A DNA stretch of 64,000 bases from Uliginosibacterium sp036017065 (GCF_036017065.1 NZ_JAYXHR010000001.1:620001-684000), one strand, 5' to 3'. Shown: positions 19,470-29,350, counted from the first letter of the stretch. Notes: generated by a model not told the origin, from the letters alone. Program-made: numbers and translations.

Positions 19470-20651
19470 TCAGGCGTTCAGGCCACGCGACAGATCGGCC
19501 TGGATATCCGTGACGGCCTCCAGCCCCACGGCGACGCGGACCAGCCCTTCGCGGATGCCGGCCGCCTCGCGCGCCTCTGGTGAGACGCGCCCGTGCGTGG
19601 TGGTCGACGGATGCGTGATGGTGGTCTTGGTGTCGCCGAGATTCGCGGTGATCGACAGCAGCTTGCAATGGTCGATCACGCGCCATGCGGCTTCGCGCCC
19701 ATCCTTCACCTCGAAGCTGACCACCGCGCCGCCCGCCTTCTGCTGGCGCTTCGCCAGTTCGTGCTGCGGATGCGATGCAAGCCAGGGGTAATTCACCCGC
19801 TCGACCTGCGGCTGCTTCTCCAGCCATTGTGCGATGGCCAGTGCGGATGCAGATTGCGCTTCCACCCGCAGACGCAGCGTCTCGAGGCCGCCGAGCGCCA
19901 CCCAGGCGTTGAAGGGAGACATGGACGGGCCAGCGGTCCGCAGGAAGCGGAACACCTCCTGCATCGGCTCCTTCGGCCCCAGCACCGCACCGCCCAGCAC
20001 GCGTCCCTGGCCGTCGATGAACTTGGTGGCGGAATGGATCACGAAATCCGCGCCGAGCTTGATGGGCTGTTGCAAGGCAGGCGAACAGAAGCAGTTGTCC
20101 ACCGCCAGCCAGGCACCCGCGGCATGCGCCACTTCCGACACGGCCGCGATATCGACCAGTTCGGTCAGCGGATTGGACGGCGTCTCGACGAAGAAGAGGC
20201 GCGTATTCGGCTTCACTGCGGCGCGGAAGGAGGCGACGTCGGTGGCCGGCACCCAGCTCGTCTCGATGCCGAACTTGCCGAGGATGTTTCCGAGCAGTTG
20301 CTGGGTCGCACCGAACATGCCCTGCGCTGCCACGATGTGGTCGCCGGCTTTCAGCAAACCCATGCACAGCGACAGGATGGCGGACATGCCCGAAGCCGTC
20401 GCCACGCAGAACTCCGCGCCTTCCAGCGCAGCGAGCCGTTCTTCGAAGGCCGTCACCGTCGGGTTGGTGAAGCGCGAGTAGATGAAGCCGGGCGCCTCAC
20501 CGGAAAAGCGCTTTGCCGCTTCTGCCGCATTGGGCGCGATGAAGCTGGAGGTGAGGTACAGCGCTTCGCTGTGCTCGCCGAACTGGCTGCGCGTGATGCC
20601 GGCCCGGATGGACAGCGTGTCCGGCTCGCAGCCGAGGAGAAAGTCATCCAT
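19470..20651 (-). CDS. metZ: O-succinylhomoserine sulfhydrylase MetZ
   Basis: MetZ is a PLP enzyme of the Cys/Met metabolism family that makes homocysteine directly from O-succinylhomoserine and sulfide. The 393-residue protein has the PLP lysine Lys210 in HSATKFIDGQGRVLGG, YSRFTNPT at 58-65 and the AVDNCFCSP segment near 183. Family members are hard to tell apart (MetZ, MetB, MetY), but the purF-metZ linkage and the SAM-II riboswitch ahead of it support MetZ. The ribosome site GGGAG is 8 bases upstream of the ATG. Expression should fall when SAM is abundant. Confidence 0.93.
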   Translation of the reverse strand: MDDFLLGCEPDTLSIRAGITRSQFGEHSEALYLTSSFIAPNAAEAAKRFSGEAPGFIYSRFTNPTVTAFEERLAALEGAEFCVATASGMSAILSLCMGLLKAGDHIVAAQGMFGATQQLLGNILGKFGIETSWVPATDVASFRAAVKPNTRLFFVETPSNPLTELVDIAAVSEVAHAAGAWLAVDNCFCSPALQQPIKLGADFVIHSATKFIDGQGRVLGGAVLGPKEPMQEVFRFLRTAGPSMSPFNAWVALGGLETLRLRVEAQSASALAIAQWLEKQPQVERVNYPWLASHPQHELAKRQQKAGGAVVSFEVKDGREAAWRVIDHCKLLSITANLGDTKTTITHPSTTTHGRVSPEAREAAGIREGLVRVAVGLEAVTDIQADLSRGLNA

Positions 20652-20673
20652 ATGTCGTACTCCCGAAAAGACA

Positions 20674-20704
20674 AAACCCGTTCAGCCAAAGCATGAACGG
20701 GTTT
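20674..20704 (-). terminator. riboswitch-controlled terminator before metZ
   Basis: AAACCCGTTCA pairs with TGAACGGGTTT around a 9-base loop and is followed on the minus strand by TTGTCTTTT. It lies just 22 bases before the metZ start and 6 bases after the SAM-II aptamer, so every metZ transcript must read through it. It therefore looks like the expression platform and not only a purF terminator. Confidence 0.8.
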
Positions 20705-20710
20705 CGCGTT

Positions 20711-20763
20711 CGCTTTAGCTGTATTTATCAAGCGCCCGCAAGCTGAGACTCAAATCGGCGCGA
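20711..20763 (-). ncRNA. SAM-II riboswitch aptamer (metZ leader)
   Basis: On the minus strand the leader reads CGCGCCGATTTGA at the 5' end and, after GGGCGC, TTGATAAATACAGCTAAAGC. These match the SAM-II (SAM-alpha) consensus blocks, GAUUUnA in loop 1 and GAUAAAnnnAGCUAAA at the 3' side of the pseudoknot. The P1 helix is GCGCC with GGCGC. The aptamer binds S-adenosylmethionine and here would act through the terminator that follows. SAM-II is best known upstream of metA, metX and metZ in alphaproteobacteria, so its position before metZ fits. Confidence 0.9.
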
Positions 20764-20769
20764 AAACGG

Positions 20770-20799
20770 AAATTACCCGCAGAGCAGGCGCCCGGTCAA
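20770..20799 (-). promoter_or_regulatory. metZ promoter overlapping the purF stop
   Basis: TTGACC (which contains the purF stop TGA), an 18-base spacer and TAATTT form a sigma-70 promoter. Transcription would start near 20763, exactly at the first base of the SAM-II aptamer, which supports both calls. metZ can thus be expressed apart from purF. Confidence 0.7.
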
Positions 20800-22325
20800 G
20801 TCTGGGTGCTGCCGACGAGGTTGAGGTCGAGTTGCTCGATCTCGGACTCTTCACCGCCGCTCCAGCCCTTCTCACGCTCGCCCTCGATGTTGCTGAGGTA
20901 CTCGGCCGTGATGTCGCCGGTGACATAGCGGCCGTCGAAGCAGGAGGCCTCGAAGTCGTCGATCTTCGGATTGAAGGAGGCGACCGAACGCTTCAGGTCT
21001 TCCAGGTCCTGGTAGATCAGGGCGTCGGCACCGATCTCCGCGCAGATCTCCGCCTCGTTGCGGAAGGACGCAATCAGCTCGGATCGCGTCGGCATGTCGA
21101 TGCCATACACGTTGGCATGGCGCACCGGCGGTGCGGCCGACGCCATGTAGACCTTCGTGGCCCCGGCTTCGCGCGCCATGTTGATGATCTCGCGGCTGGT
21201 CGTGCCACGCACGATGGAATCGTCCACCAGCAGCACCTTCTTGCCGGCGAATTCCTGATGCATCGCATTCAGCTTCTGCCGCACGGATTTCTTGCGCACC
21301 GCCTGGCCCGGCATGATGAAGGTGCGGCCGATGTAGCGGTTCTTCACGAAGCCTTCGCGATACGGCACGTTGAGGCGATGGGCCAGCTCCATCGCAGCGG
21401 AGCGTGAGGAATCGGGAATCGGGATCACCACGTCGATTTCCAGATCGTCGTAGTTGCGACGGATCTTGTCGGCCAGGTATTCACCCATGCGCACGCGGCT
21501 GTCGTACACCGACACGCCATCGATCAGCGAATCCGGGCGCGCGAGGTAGACGAACTCGAAAATGCACGGTGCATGCGGCTTGGGCTCGGCGCACTGGCGC
21601 GCCACCATGTTGCCATTGGTGTCGAACAGCACGGCCTCGCCGGGCGCGATATCGCGCAGGAACCGGAAGTTGAGCACGTCGATGGCCACGCTCTCCGAAG
21701 CGACGATGTACTCGTTGCCCTCTGCCGTTTCATTCACACCCATCACCAGCGGCCGGATGCCGTAGGGATCGCGGAAGGCCAGCAGGCCATAGCCGGCGAT
21801 CATCACGAGTGCCGCGTAGGCACCCTTGGCGCGTCGATGCACGCCGGCCACCGCACGGAAGATGGTGTCCGGGTCGAGACGGAAGGAACCCTGCGAGGCC
21901 TCCTGCAACTCATGCGCCAGCACATTGAGCAGCACCTCGGAGTCCGAGTTGGTGTTCATGTGGCGCAGGTCGGCGAGATACATCTCGCGCTTCAATGCTT
22001 CGGCGTTCGTCAGGTTGCCGTTGTGGGCCAGCATGAGGCCGAAGGGCGAATTCACGTAGAACGGCTGCGCCTCGGCCGAGTTGTAGGCCGAACCGGCGGT
22101 AGGGTAGCGGCAGTGCCCGATGCCCCAGTTGCCCTCCAGGTTGCGCATGTTGCGCGTGCGGAACACGTCGCGCACCAGGCCCGGCCCCTTGTGCATGTGG
22201 AAGCGGCCGCCCTCCGCCGTGCAGATGCCCGCTGCATCCTGACCACGGTGCTGCAGGACCTGCAGCCCGTCGTACAGCAGTTGATTGACCGGCGATTTCG
22301 CCACGACTCCGATGATTCCGCACAT
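20796..22325 (-). CDS. purF: amidophosphoribosyltransferase PurF
   Basis: PurF makes phosphoribosylamine from PRPP and glutamine, the first committed step of purine synthesis. The 509-residue protein begins MCGIIGV; removal of Met exposes Cys2, the N-terminal nucleophile of the glutaminase domain, so no propeptide is present. The C-terminal domain has the PRPP-binding loop VLLVDDSIVRGTTSREI near residue 360. Length and motifs are of the enteric type without an iron-sulfur centre. It follows cvpA by 11 bases, an arrangement shared with E. coli. Confidence 0.98.
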   Translation of the reverse strand: MCGIIGVVAKSPVNQLLYDGLQVLQHRGQDAAGICTAEGGRFHMHKGPGLVRDVFRTRNMRNLEGNWGIGHCRYPTAGSAYNSAEAQPFYVNSPFGLMLAHNGNLTNAEALKREMYLADLRHMNTNSDSEVLLNVLAHELQEASQGSFRLDPDTIFRAVAGVHRRAKGAYAALVMIAGYGLLAFRDPYGIRPLVMGVNETAEGNEYIVASESVAIDVLNFRFLRDIAPGEAVLFDTNGNMVARQCAEPKPHAPCIFEFVYLARPDSLIDGVSVYDSRVRMGEYLADKIRRNYDDLEIDVVIPIPDSSRSAAMELAHRLNVPYREGFVKNRYIGRTFIMPGQAVRKKSVRQKLNAMHQEFAGKKVLLVDDSIVRGTTSREIINMAREAGATKVYMASAAPPVRHANVYGIDMPTRSELIASFRNEAEICAEIGADALIYQDLEDLKRSVASFNPKIDDFEASCFDGRYVTGDITAEYLSNIEGEREKGWSGGEESEIEQLDLNLVGSTQT

Positions 22326-22336
22326 ACCTTCACCCG

Positions 22337-22828
22337 TTACCGATACTTCAAGCGTTTGGCCAAGTCTTCAGGCAAACGCGGCTTGAGCGCGATCACCATC
22401 GTTTCCAGTGGCGGTGCAAATACGGCATCGCGCCACCAGGGTTCCTTCGGCAGCGCGGTCAGCCCTGCCAGCAGAACCAGCACCAGCGCGATCAACATGC
22501 CCCGCACCGCGCCAAAGATCGAACCCAGCAAGCGGTCGCTGGTACTGAGTCCGGCCGACCTCAACAGTTCCTTCATCAACCAGCGCAGCAGTGCCATGAG
22601 GATCAGGCACAGCACGAAGATGGCGATGAATCCCACAGCCCAGCGCGCCCAAGGGTTCGCTGCAATGCCCGCCAGATAAGGCTCGGCAAGCGATGCCCCC
22701 TTCCAGGCCAGCACCAGCGCCAACACCCAGCCAGCCAGCGACAAGACTTCGGAAACCAGTCCGCGCCACAAGCCAAGCAGCGTGCTCAGGCCAAGGATGG
22801 CGAGGAATACATAATCGAAAACAGTCAT
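22337..22828 (-). CDS. cvpA: CvpA family membrane protein
   Basis: The 163-residue protein has four hydrophobic segments (around residues 2-22, 27-45, 62-85 and 102-125) and the family start FDYVFLAILGLSTLLGLWRGLVSE. CvpA was first linked to colicin V production and to purF expression in E. coli, and more recently to envelope stress; its molecular action is not known. The cvpA-purF order is conserved. A GC-rich gap of 22 bases separates it from the SPOR-domain gene. Confidence 0.93.
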   Translation of the reverse strand: MTVFDYVFLAILGLSTLLGLWRGLVSEVLSLAGWVLALVLAWKGASLAEPYLAGIAANPWARWAVGFIAIFVLCLILMALLRWLMKELLRSAGLSTSDRLLGSIFGAVRGMLIALVLVLLAGLTALPKEPWWRDAVFAPPLETMVIALKPRLPEDLAKRLKYR

Positions 22829-22850
22829 GTGGGGGCGGCTACGGCCTGAT

Positions 22851-23543
22851 TCAACGTACCGGTGCCACCACGGCCGCCAAGCCGGCCTGTTTCAGTTTCG
22901 CCACGGCCGCATCGGCTGCCGCACGGTTCTTGAACGGACCCACGCGCACACGCGTGCGATCGCCGACCTTCTCGGTGCCCGCGCTGTAGCCAACACCCTT
23001 TGCCTTGGCCTGCACGCTGCGGACATTGTCCAGTTCGCGATACACCCCCAGTTGCACATAGAAGCTGCCCGCGGCCGCGGCCGAAGCTGCAGGCTCCTTG
23101 CCTTCGAGAATGGCCAGGGCACGATCGGGCTCGGGCGGCTTGGTTGCTGTAGCCGGCTTCTCTCCGGGCGGTTTTTCGCCGGCCGGCTTTTCCTGCGGGG
23201 CGGGGACCTGCGGAGGCTGCGAGACAAGGGGAGCGGAAGCGGCCGGGACGACTGCGGGCGCGGTGTGCGGTGCGGTCACCGCCGGCGGCGCAGGTGGTTC
23301 GACCGGTGTCGGCGCGGTGGTTTCAGGCGTCGTCGCATCAGGACGCGCCGTGATCAGGCGGGAAGCGTAGTTGCCACCTTCCTGGCTCGGAATCCGGATC
23401 TGCAGTTCGTTGCCGCTGGGACGCGGCTCCTTGTCCATGACCACGGGCAGGATGATCGCGGCCGCCATGGCGAGTGCCGCGGCACCCACCAGGCGTCGGC
23501 GGGCGCGTTTCTTGAGTTCGAGCTGGGCGTCGTTTTCCGGCAT
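22851..23543 (-). CDS. SPOR domain protein (DedD-like)
   Basis: The 230-residue protein has a short cytoplasmic N-terminus, one membrane helix (LVGAAALAMAAAIILPVVMD at residues 19-38), a long Pro/Ala/Glu-rich periplasmic linker, and a C-terminal SPOR domain from about residue 155 (FYVQLGVYRELDNV to the end). SPOR domains bind denuded septal glycan and place proteins at the division site. The folC-dedD-cvpA-purF order matches that of E. coli dedD, so it is probably DedD, but sequence similarity outside the SPOR domain is low. Confidence 0.9.
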   Translation of the reverse strand: MPENDAQLELKKRARRRLVGAAALAMAAAIILPVVMDKEPRPSGNELQIRIPSQEGGNYASRLITARPDATTPETTAPTPVEPPAPPAVTAPHTAPAVVPAASAPLVSQPPQVPAPQEKPAGEKPPGEKPATATKPPEPDRALAILEGKEPAASAAAAGSFYVQLGVYRELDNVRSVQAKAKGVGYSAGTEKVGDRTRVRVGPFKNRAAADAAVAKLKQAGLAAVVAPVR

Positions 23544-23571
23544 GGATCAGGCGCGAATCAGGCGCTGGACA

Positions 23572-24849
23572 CTAACTGCGCAAGGCGTTGCGCATCACGT
23601 CGGCGACTGTCAGGAAGGAACCGAAGGCGACGATTCTATCACCCTCGCCTGCCCTCTTCCGTGCAGCGATCATCGCGTCGGCAGGACTTTCGAAACACTC
23701 GACCGACGCAGCCCCCATCGCCTGAAGACGCTCCGCCAGCACCTGCGCGGACAGGCCACGCGGGCCGGGAAGCGAGCACACCAGCCATTTGTCGACCCGT
23801 GAAATCATGTGCTGCAGGCTGCCCTCCACGTCCTTGTCGGCAAGCATTCCGCACACCGCCCAGGTCTCCGGAAAGAAACCCATGTTCGCCAGGTTGTCGG
23901 CCAGCACGGCGACCGATTGCGGGTTGTGCGCCACGTCCAGCACCACCGACGGACGCCCCGGCAGCACCTGGAAGCGGCCAGGCCACTCCACCAGCATCAG
24001 GCCCTGGCGCACCGCCTGCATCGGTACCGGCAGACGGTCGCCGAGCGACTCCAGCGCAGCCAGCGCACCGGCCGCGTTCAGTAACTGGTTGGCACCGCGC
24101 AATGCCGGGTAGGCCAGGCTGTTGCGCTTCTGCGCACGGCCGAGGTATTGCCATTGCTGGCGGTCACCGGCAAAACGGAAATCACGGCCCTGCAGCCACA
24201 GGTCGGCGCCAATCGCGGCAACGTGGTCCAGCAGGCTCTTTGGCGGTTGTGGGTCGGCGCAGATGGCGGGCTTGCCGGCGCGATAGATGCCGGCTTTCTC
24301 GAAGCCGATGGCTTCACGCGTGTCGCCCAGGAATTCCATGTGATCCATCGCCACGCCGGTGACGATGGCGCAGTCCGGCTCGAAGACATTGACGGCGTCC
24401 AGCCGCCCGCCCATGCCCACTTCCAGAATCACCACCTCCAGCCCTGCACGACAGAACAACCACCAGGCCACCAGCGTGCCGTACTCGAAATAGGTCAGCG
24501 GCACCGCCAGCGACAGCGATGCACGCGCGGCCTCCACCGCGGCGAAGGCTTCGCACAGCGCATCGTCCGCGGCATTGTTGCCGTCGATGCGCACGCGTTC
24601 GTTGTAGTCGAGCAGATGTGGCGAGGTGTACAGGCCGACGCGATAGCCCGCCGCGCGCAGCATCGCCTCCAGCATGGCGCAGGTGGACCCCTTGCCGTTG
24701 GTGCCGGCGACGGTGATCACGACTGCGTCGGTGCGCGCGCCCAGCGCATCGCGTACGCGCGCGACACGCTCCAGCCCCAGTTCGATGGGGCGGACATGCT
24801 GTTGCTCGACCCAGGCCAGCCAGCCAGCCAGGGTGTCAGGAAGAACCAT
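23572..24849 (-). CDS. folC: bifunctional folylpolyglutamate synthase / dihydrofolate synthase FolC
   Basis: FolC adds glutamate to dihydropteroate and then to folates, with ATP. The 425-residue protein has the P-loop GTNGKGS at residues 49-55 and, later, the Mur-ligase-like signatures DHMEFLGDT near 165 and VLDVAHNPQS near 305. Length fits the enteric FolC. It lies between accD (19 bases upstream) and the SPOR gene (28 bases downstream) in a conserved order. All catalytic elements appear intact. Confidence 0.96.
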   Translation of the reverse strand: MVLPDTLAGWLAWVEQQHVRPIELGLERVARVRDALGARTDAVVITVAGTNGKGSTCAMLEAMLRAAGYRVGLYTSPHLLDYNERVRIDGNNAADDALCEAFAAVEAARASLSLAVPLTYFEYGTLVAWWLFCRAGLEVVILEVGMGGRLDAVNVFEPDCAIVTGVAMDHMEFLGDTREAIGFEKAGIYRAGKPAICADPQPPKSLLDHVAAIGADLWLQGRDFRFAGDRQQWQYLGRAQKRNSLAYPALRGANQLLNAAGALAALESLGDRLPVPMQAVRQGLMLVEWPGRFQVLPGRPSVVLDVAHNPQSVAVLADNLANMGFFPETWAVCGMLADKDVEGSLQHMISRVDKWLVCSLPGPRGLSAQVLAERLQAMGAASVECFESPADAMIAARKRAGEGDRIVAFGSFLTVADVMRNALRS

Positions 24850-24868
24850 CAGGGATGTTCGATGCAGT

Positions 24869-25731
<863 letters not shown>

Positions 25732-25735
<4 letters not shown>

Positions 25736-26550
25736 GCCTGCACTCCCTCTTTCACTTGGTCGATGGCCTGACGCAGACCGGCCACGAAATTCTGCACACG
25801 CGCAACGACCTCGCCACGCGGGGATTGTTCGATCTCTTCGATGATGCGGCTGCCGACTACCACCGCATCGGCGAAGCCGGCCACGCCAGCCGCCGTGGCG
25901 GCATCACGGATACCGAAGCCGACGCCCACCGGCATGCCGACCTTCTGGCGGATCACCGGGATGCGGCGCGCCACTTCCTGCAGGTCCAGGTGCCCCGCTC
26001 CGGTCACGCCCTTCAGCGACACGTAGTAGATGTAGCCACTGCCCGCTTCCGCCACTTCGGCGAAGCGCGCATCCATGGAAGTGGGAGCCAGCAGGAAGAT
26101 GGGGTCGATCGATACGGCTTTCAGCTTTGCCGACAGCTCGCGGCATTCCTGCGGCGGGTAATCGACGATCAACACGCCATCCACGCCCGCAGCCTTGGCC
26201 TGCGCGACGAAGCTGTCGACGCCCATGGCCTCCACCGGGTTGGCATAGCCCATCAGCACGACGGCGGTTTGCGCATCGGTTTCACGGAAGCGGCGCACGA
26301 TTTCCAGCACGCCCTTGAGCGACATGCCTTTTGCCAGGGCCCGTTCCGATGCACGCTGGATGGTCGGGCCATCGGCCATCGGGTCGGAGAACGGCACGCC
26401 CAGCTCGATGATGTCCGAGCCGGCTGCAACCAAGCCGTGCATCAGCGGCAGCGTGGTTTCGGCATCGGGATCACCGGCCGTGATGTAGGGGATGAGTGCC
26501 TTGCGGCCCTCAGCATTCAGTCGCTCGAATACAGCGGCAATACGGGACAT
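25732..26550 (-). CDS. trpA: tryptophan synthase alpha chain TrpA
   Basis: TrpA cleaves indole-3-glycerol phosphate and passes indole through a tunnel to TrpB. The 272-residue TIM barrel has the signature ELGVPFSDPMADGPTIQ near residues 51-67, which holds the catalytic Glu and Asp. It is separated from trpB by 52 bases that form a strong hairpin (26567-26595) without a T-run. The trpF-B-A-accD order is intact; trpE, G, D and C are not in the window. Confidence 0.97.
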
Positions 26551-26566
26551 AGATTCACCACGAGAC

Positions 26567-26595
26567 GCGGGGCTGCATCGTGGATGCAGCCCCGC
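26567..26595 (-). other. strong intercistronic hairpin between trpB and trpA
   Basis: GCGGGGCTGCATC and GATGCAGCCCCGC form a perfect 13-bp stem with a 3-base loop. There is no T-run afterwards on the minus strand, so it is not a standard terminator. It may protect or process the mRNA between two subunits that are needed in equal amounts. Confidence 0.6.
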
Positions 26596-26602
26596 TGTCG
26601 AT

Positions 26603-27814
26603 TCAGAAACGGATGCCGGATTTTTCGGCGACGGTATGCATGTCCTTGTCGCCGCGACCGGACAGGTTCACCAGCAATACCTTGTCCTTGGGCAGGGTCG
26701 GTGCCAGCTTGGCGGCATACGCCAGTGCGTGGGACGACTCCAGTGCCGGGATGATGCCTTCGGTACGGCACAGCGTATGGAAAGCAGCCAGCGCTTCGTC
26801 GTCAGTGATGCTGACGTACTGCGCACGCTCGATGTCCTTCAGCCATGCGTGCTCCGGGCCGACACCCGGGTAGTCGAGGCCGGCGGAGATCGAGTGCGTC
26901 TCGATGATCTGGCCGTTCTCGTCCTGCAGCAGGTAGGTGCGGTTGCCATGCAGCACGCCGGGGCGACCCGCAGTCAGCGTCGCGGCATGCAGGCCACTGT
27001 CGATGCCGTGACCAGAGGCTTCGACGCCAACCAGCTTCACGTCCTCGAACGGGATGTAGGGGTGGAAGATGCCCATCGCATTGGACCCGCCGCCCACGCA
27101 GGCGATTACGTAGTCCGGCTGGCGCTCGACCAGTTGCGGCATCTGCTCGATGCATTCGCGCCCGATCACGGTCTGGAAGTCGCGCACCAGCATCGGATAC
27201 GGGTGCGGGCCCGCCACCGTCCCGATGATGTAGAAGGTGTTGCCGACGTTGGTGACCCAGTCGCGCATCGCTTCGTTGAGCGCGTCCTTCAAGGTCTTGG
27301 AGCCGCTCTCCACGGGGACCACGCGTGCTCCCAGCAGCTTCATGCGATAGACGTTGGCGGCCTGGCGCTTGACGTCCTCGGAGCCCATGTACACCACGCA
27401 CTCCATGCCGTAACGCGCCGCCACGGTGGCGGTAGCCACGCCGTGCTGGCCGGCACCGGTCTCGGCGATGACGCGCGGCTTGCCCATGCGACGGGCCAGC
27501 AAGGCCTGGCCGATGCAGTTGTTAACCTTGTGGGCGCCGGTGTGATTCAGATCCTCGCGCTTCAGGTAGATCTGGGCACCACCCAGTTCGGCGGACCAGC
27601 GACGCGCATGATAGATCGGGCTCGGGCGACCGACGAAGTGCTTCAGCTCGTATTCGTACTCGGCGATGAACGCCGGGTCCTTCTGGCAGGCCTCGTAGGC
27701 CTCGCGCAGTTCTTCGAGCGCGGGAATCAACGTCTCGGCGACAAAAACACCGCCATAGGGGCCGAAATGGCCCACGGCGTCAGGGTACTGGTAGGGAATA
27801 TCAGGCATCTGCAT
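26603..27814 (-). CDS. trpB: tryptophan synthase beta chain TrpB
   Basis: TrpB joins indole and serine to give tryptophan with PLP. I use the ATG at 27814 (MQMPDIPYQYP), preceded by AGGAG 6 bases away, giving 403 residues; it overlaps trpF by 14 bases. The PLP lysine lies in NHTGAHKVNNCIGQALLA, and GAGQHGVATA and the GGGSNAMG phosphate loop are present. It is of the TrpB1 type that partners TrpA. Confidence 0.97.
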   Translation of the reverse strand: MQMPDIPYQYPDAVGHFGPYGGVFVAETLIPALEELREAYEACQKDPAFIAEYEYELKHFVGRPSPIYHARRWSAELGGAQIYLKREDLNHTGAHKVNNCIGQALLARRMGKPRVIAETGAGQHGVATATVAARYGMECVVYMGSEDVKRQAANVYRMKLLGARVVPVESGSKTLKDALNEAMRDWVTNVGNTFYIIGTVAGPHPYPMLVRDFQTVIGRECIEQMPQLVERQPDYVIACVGGGSNAMGIFHPYIPFEDVKLVGVEASGHGIDSGLHAATLTAGRPGVLHGNRTYLLQDENGQIIETHSISAGLDYPGVGPEHAWLKDIERAQYVSITDDEALAAFHTLCRTEGIIPALESSHALAYAAKLAPTLPKDKVLLVNLSGRGDKDMHTVAEKSGIRF

Positions 27815-28421
27815 GGCGAACTCCTGCGACAAAGTCCCGGATCAACGCGGCATCCTTGATGCCCTTGGCGGCTTCCACGCCGCTGCTGACATCCACCGCG
27901 AAGGGTCGGACGCGGCGTACCGCATCCTCCACATTCGCCGGATCCAGGCCACCGGACAAAACGATCGGCAGCGGCAAGCCCGGCGGGATCAGGGACCAGT
28001 CGAACACGCGGCCACTGCCGCCGTAGCCCTCGGCGAAGGCATCCAGCAACAACCCGGCCGCAGCGCTGAATCGGGCGGCGTAGTCTACCAGATCGAGCCC
28101 GGGCCGCATCCGCGCGGCCTTGAGGTAAGGCCGGCCGAAGCCCTCGCAGTCGAGCGCGGTTTCGTCGCCGTGGAACTGGAGCATGGACAGCGGTACGGCG
28201 TCCAGCACCTCCTCCACCCGTTGCCGATCCTCATTGACGAAAAGGCCGACGGTACTTACGAAAGGCGGCACGTGGCGGCACAACTCTGCCGCCTGTGCAA
28301 TGCTCACCGCGCGCGGACTGGGCGGGTAGAACACGAAGCCGATGGCGTCCGCCCCGGCCGCCACGACGGCCTGTACGTCCTCGACACGGGTCAGGCCGCA
28401 GATCTTGATACGGGTTCTCAC
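27801..28421 (-). CDS. trpF: phosphoribosylanthranilate isomerase TrpF
   Basis: TrpF isomerises phosphoribosylanthranilate in tryptophan synthesis. The 206-residue TIM barrel starts with RIKICGLTRVEDV; Cys8 of this protein (in KICGLT) is the family general base, and the acid Asp lies further on in the region ending LLLDAF. It is monofunctional, not fused to TrpC as in enterics. It lies 8 bases after truA and overlaps trpB, so the three genes are coupled. Confidence 0.96.
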   Translation of the reverse strand: MRTRIKICGLTRVEDVQAVVAAGADAIGFVFYPPSPRAVSIAQAAELCRHVPPFVSTVGLFVNEDRQRVEEVLDAVPLSMLQFHGDETALDCEGFGRPYLKAARMRPGLDLVDYAARFSAAAGLLLDAFAEGYGGSGRVFDWSLIPPGLPLPIVLSGGLDPANVEDAVRRVRPFAVDVSSGVEAAKGIKDAALIRDFVAGVRHADA

Positions 28422-28429
28422 GACAGCTT

Positions 28430-29224
28430 TCAGGAAAGAGGAAGTTCAACAGGCGCGATGATGCGCCCGCCGTCCGGCAGAGACCAGCGGTCCGGATAGG
28501 TCACACCGCACAGGTATAGGCCCGCAGGCGAGAAGGTTGGCGGAGACAGCCGCCGGTCCCGCCGTGCCAGCAACTCGGCAAAGCCGTCCCGATCCAGCGC
28601 ACCTTTGCCGACGTAGACCAATGCACCGACCAGGTTCCGGATCATGTGATGCAGGAAGGCATTGGCCTCGAAATCGAAACTGATCCAGTTTCCGCGGCGT
28701 TGCACGCACACTTCGCGGAGATGACGGACAGGCGATTTCGCCTGGCATTCCGCGGCGCGGAAGGCGGAGAAATCGTGCTCGCCCACCAGCAGCCTGGCAG
28801 CTTCCACCATGGCCGTTTCGTCGAGCGGGGCGTGGAACCAGCCCGCCCTGCCCGCCTGCAGGGCCGGACGCACAGGACGATTCAGCAGCAGGTAACGATA
28901 GCGTCTGCCCGTGGCGGAAAAGCGCGCATGGAAGTCGTCCGCGACCGGCACGGCCCATGTGACGGCAACACTGTCCGGCAGATGGGCATTCACGCCGCGC
29001 ACCCAGGCGCCCAAGGGCCGTGATGCCTTGGTATCGAAATGCACGACCTGCGCGGTCGCATGCACGCCGGCATCCGTGCGCCCGGCGCACATCACCCCGA
29101 TCGGTTCATCGGCAATTTCAGCCAACGCCCGTTCCAGCGCGTCCTGAACACCCGTGCCGCCCGGCTGGGTCTGCCAACCGGTAAAGGCGCGCCCGTCGTA
29201 CTCGACGCCCAGCGCGAGTCTCAC
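28430..29224 (-). CDS. truA: tRNA pseudouridine(38-40) synthase TruA
   Basis: TruA converts uridines 38-40 of the tRNA anticodon arm to pseudouridine. The 264-residue protein has the catalytic Asp51 in CAGRTDAGVHA and the C-terminal HHMIRNLVGALVYVGKG motif. A truA gene between fimV and trpF is common in beta- and gammaproteobacteria. The 126-base gap before it holds the fimV terminator, so truA may have its own weak promoter or depend on read-through; I cannot identify a clear one. Confidence 0.97.
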   Translation of the reverse strand: MRLALGVEYDGRAFTGWQTQPGGTGVQDALERALAEIADEPIGVMCAGRTDAGVHATAQVVHFDTKASRPLGAWVRGVNAHLPDSVAVTWAVPVADDFHARFSATGRRYRYLLLNRPVRPALQAGRAGWFHAPLDETAMVEAARLLVGEHDFSAFRAAECQAKSPVRHLREVCVQRRGNWISFDFEANAFLHHMIRNLVGALVYVGKGALDRDGFAELLARRDRRLSPPTFSPAGLYLCGVTYPDRWSLPDGGRIIAPVELPLS

Positions 29225-29301
29225 AGGGTTGCCTCGGTAGTTGTTCTGGCTTGGTCGGGCAGCGGCACGCTAGGCGATCGGGAAAATGCCGGCATGAAAG
29301 A

Positions 29302-29331
29302 CAACCGGCCGCCCCACAGGGCGGCCGGTTG
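29302..29331 (-). terminator. terminator after fimV
   Basis: CAACCGGCCGCCC and GGGCGGCCGGTTG form a perfect 13-bp GC-rich stem with a 4-base loop, 20 bases after the fimV stop. A short T-rich stretch (TCTTTC) follows on the minus strand, so it is a fair intrinsic terminator. Confidence 0.65.
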
Positions 29332-29350
29332 CGGGACAAGATCGACTGGA

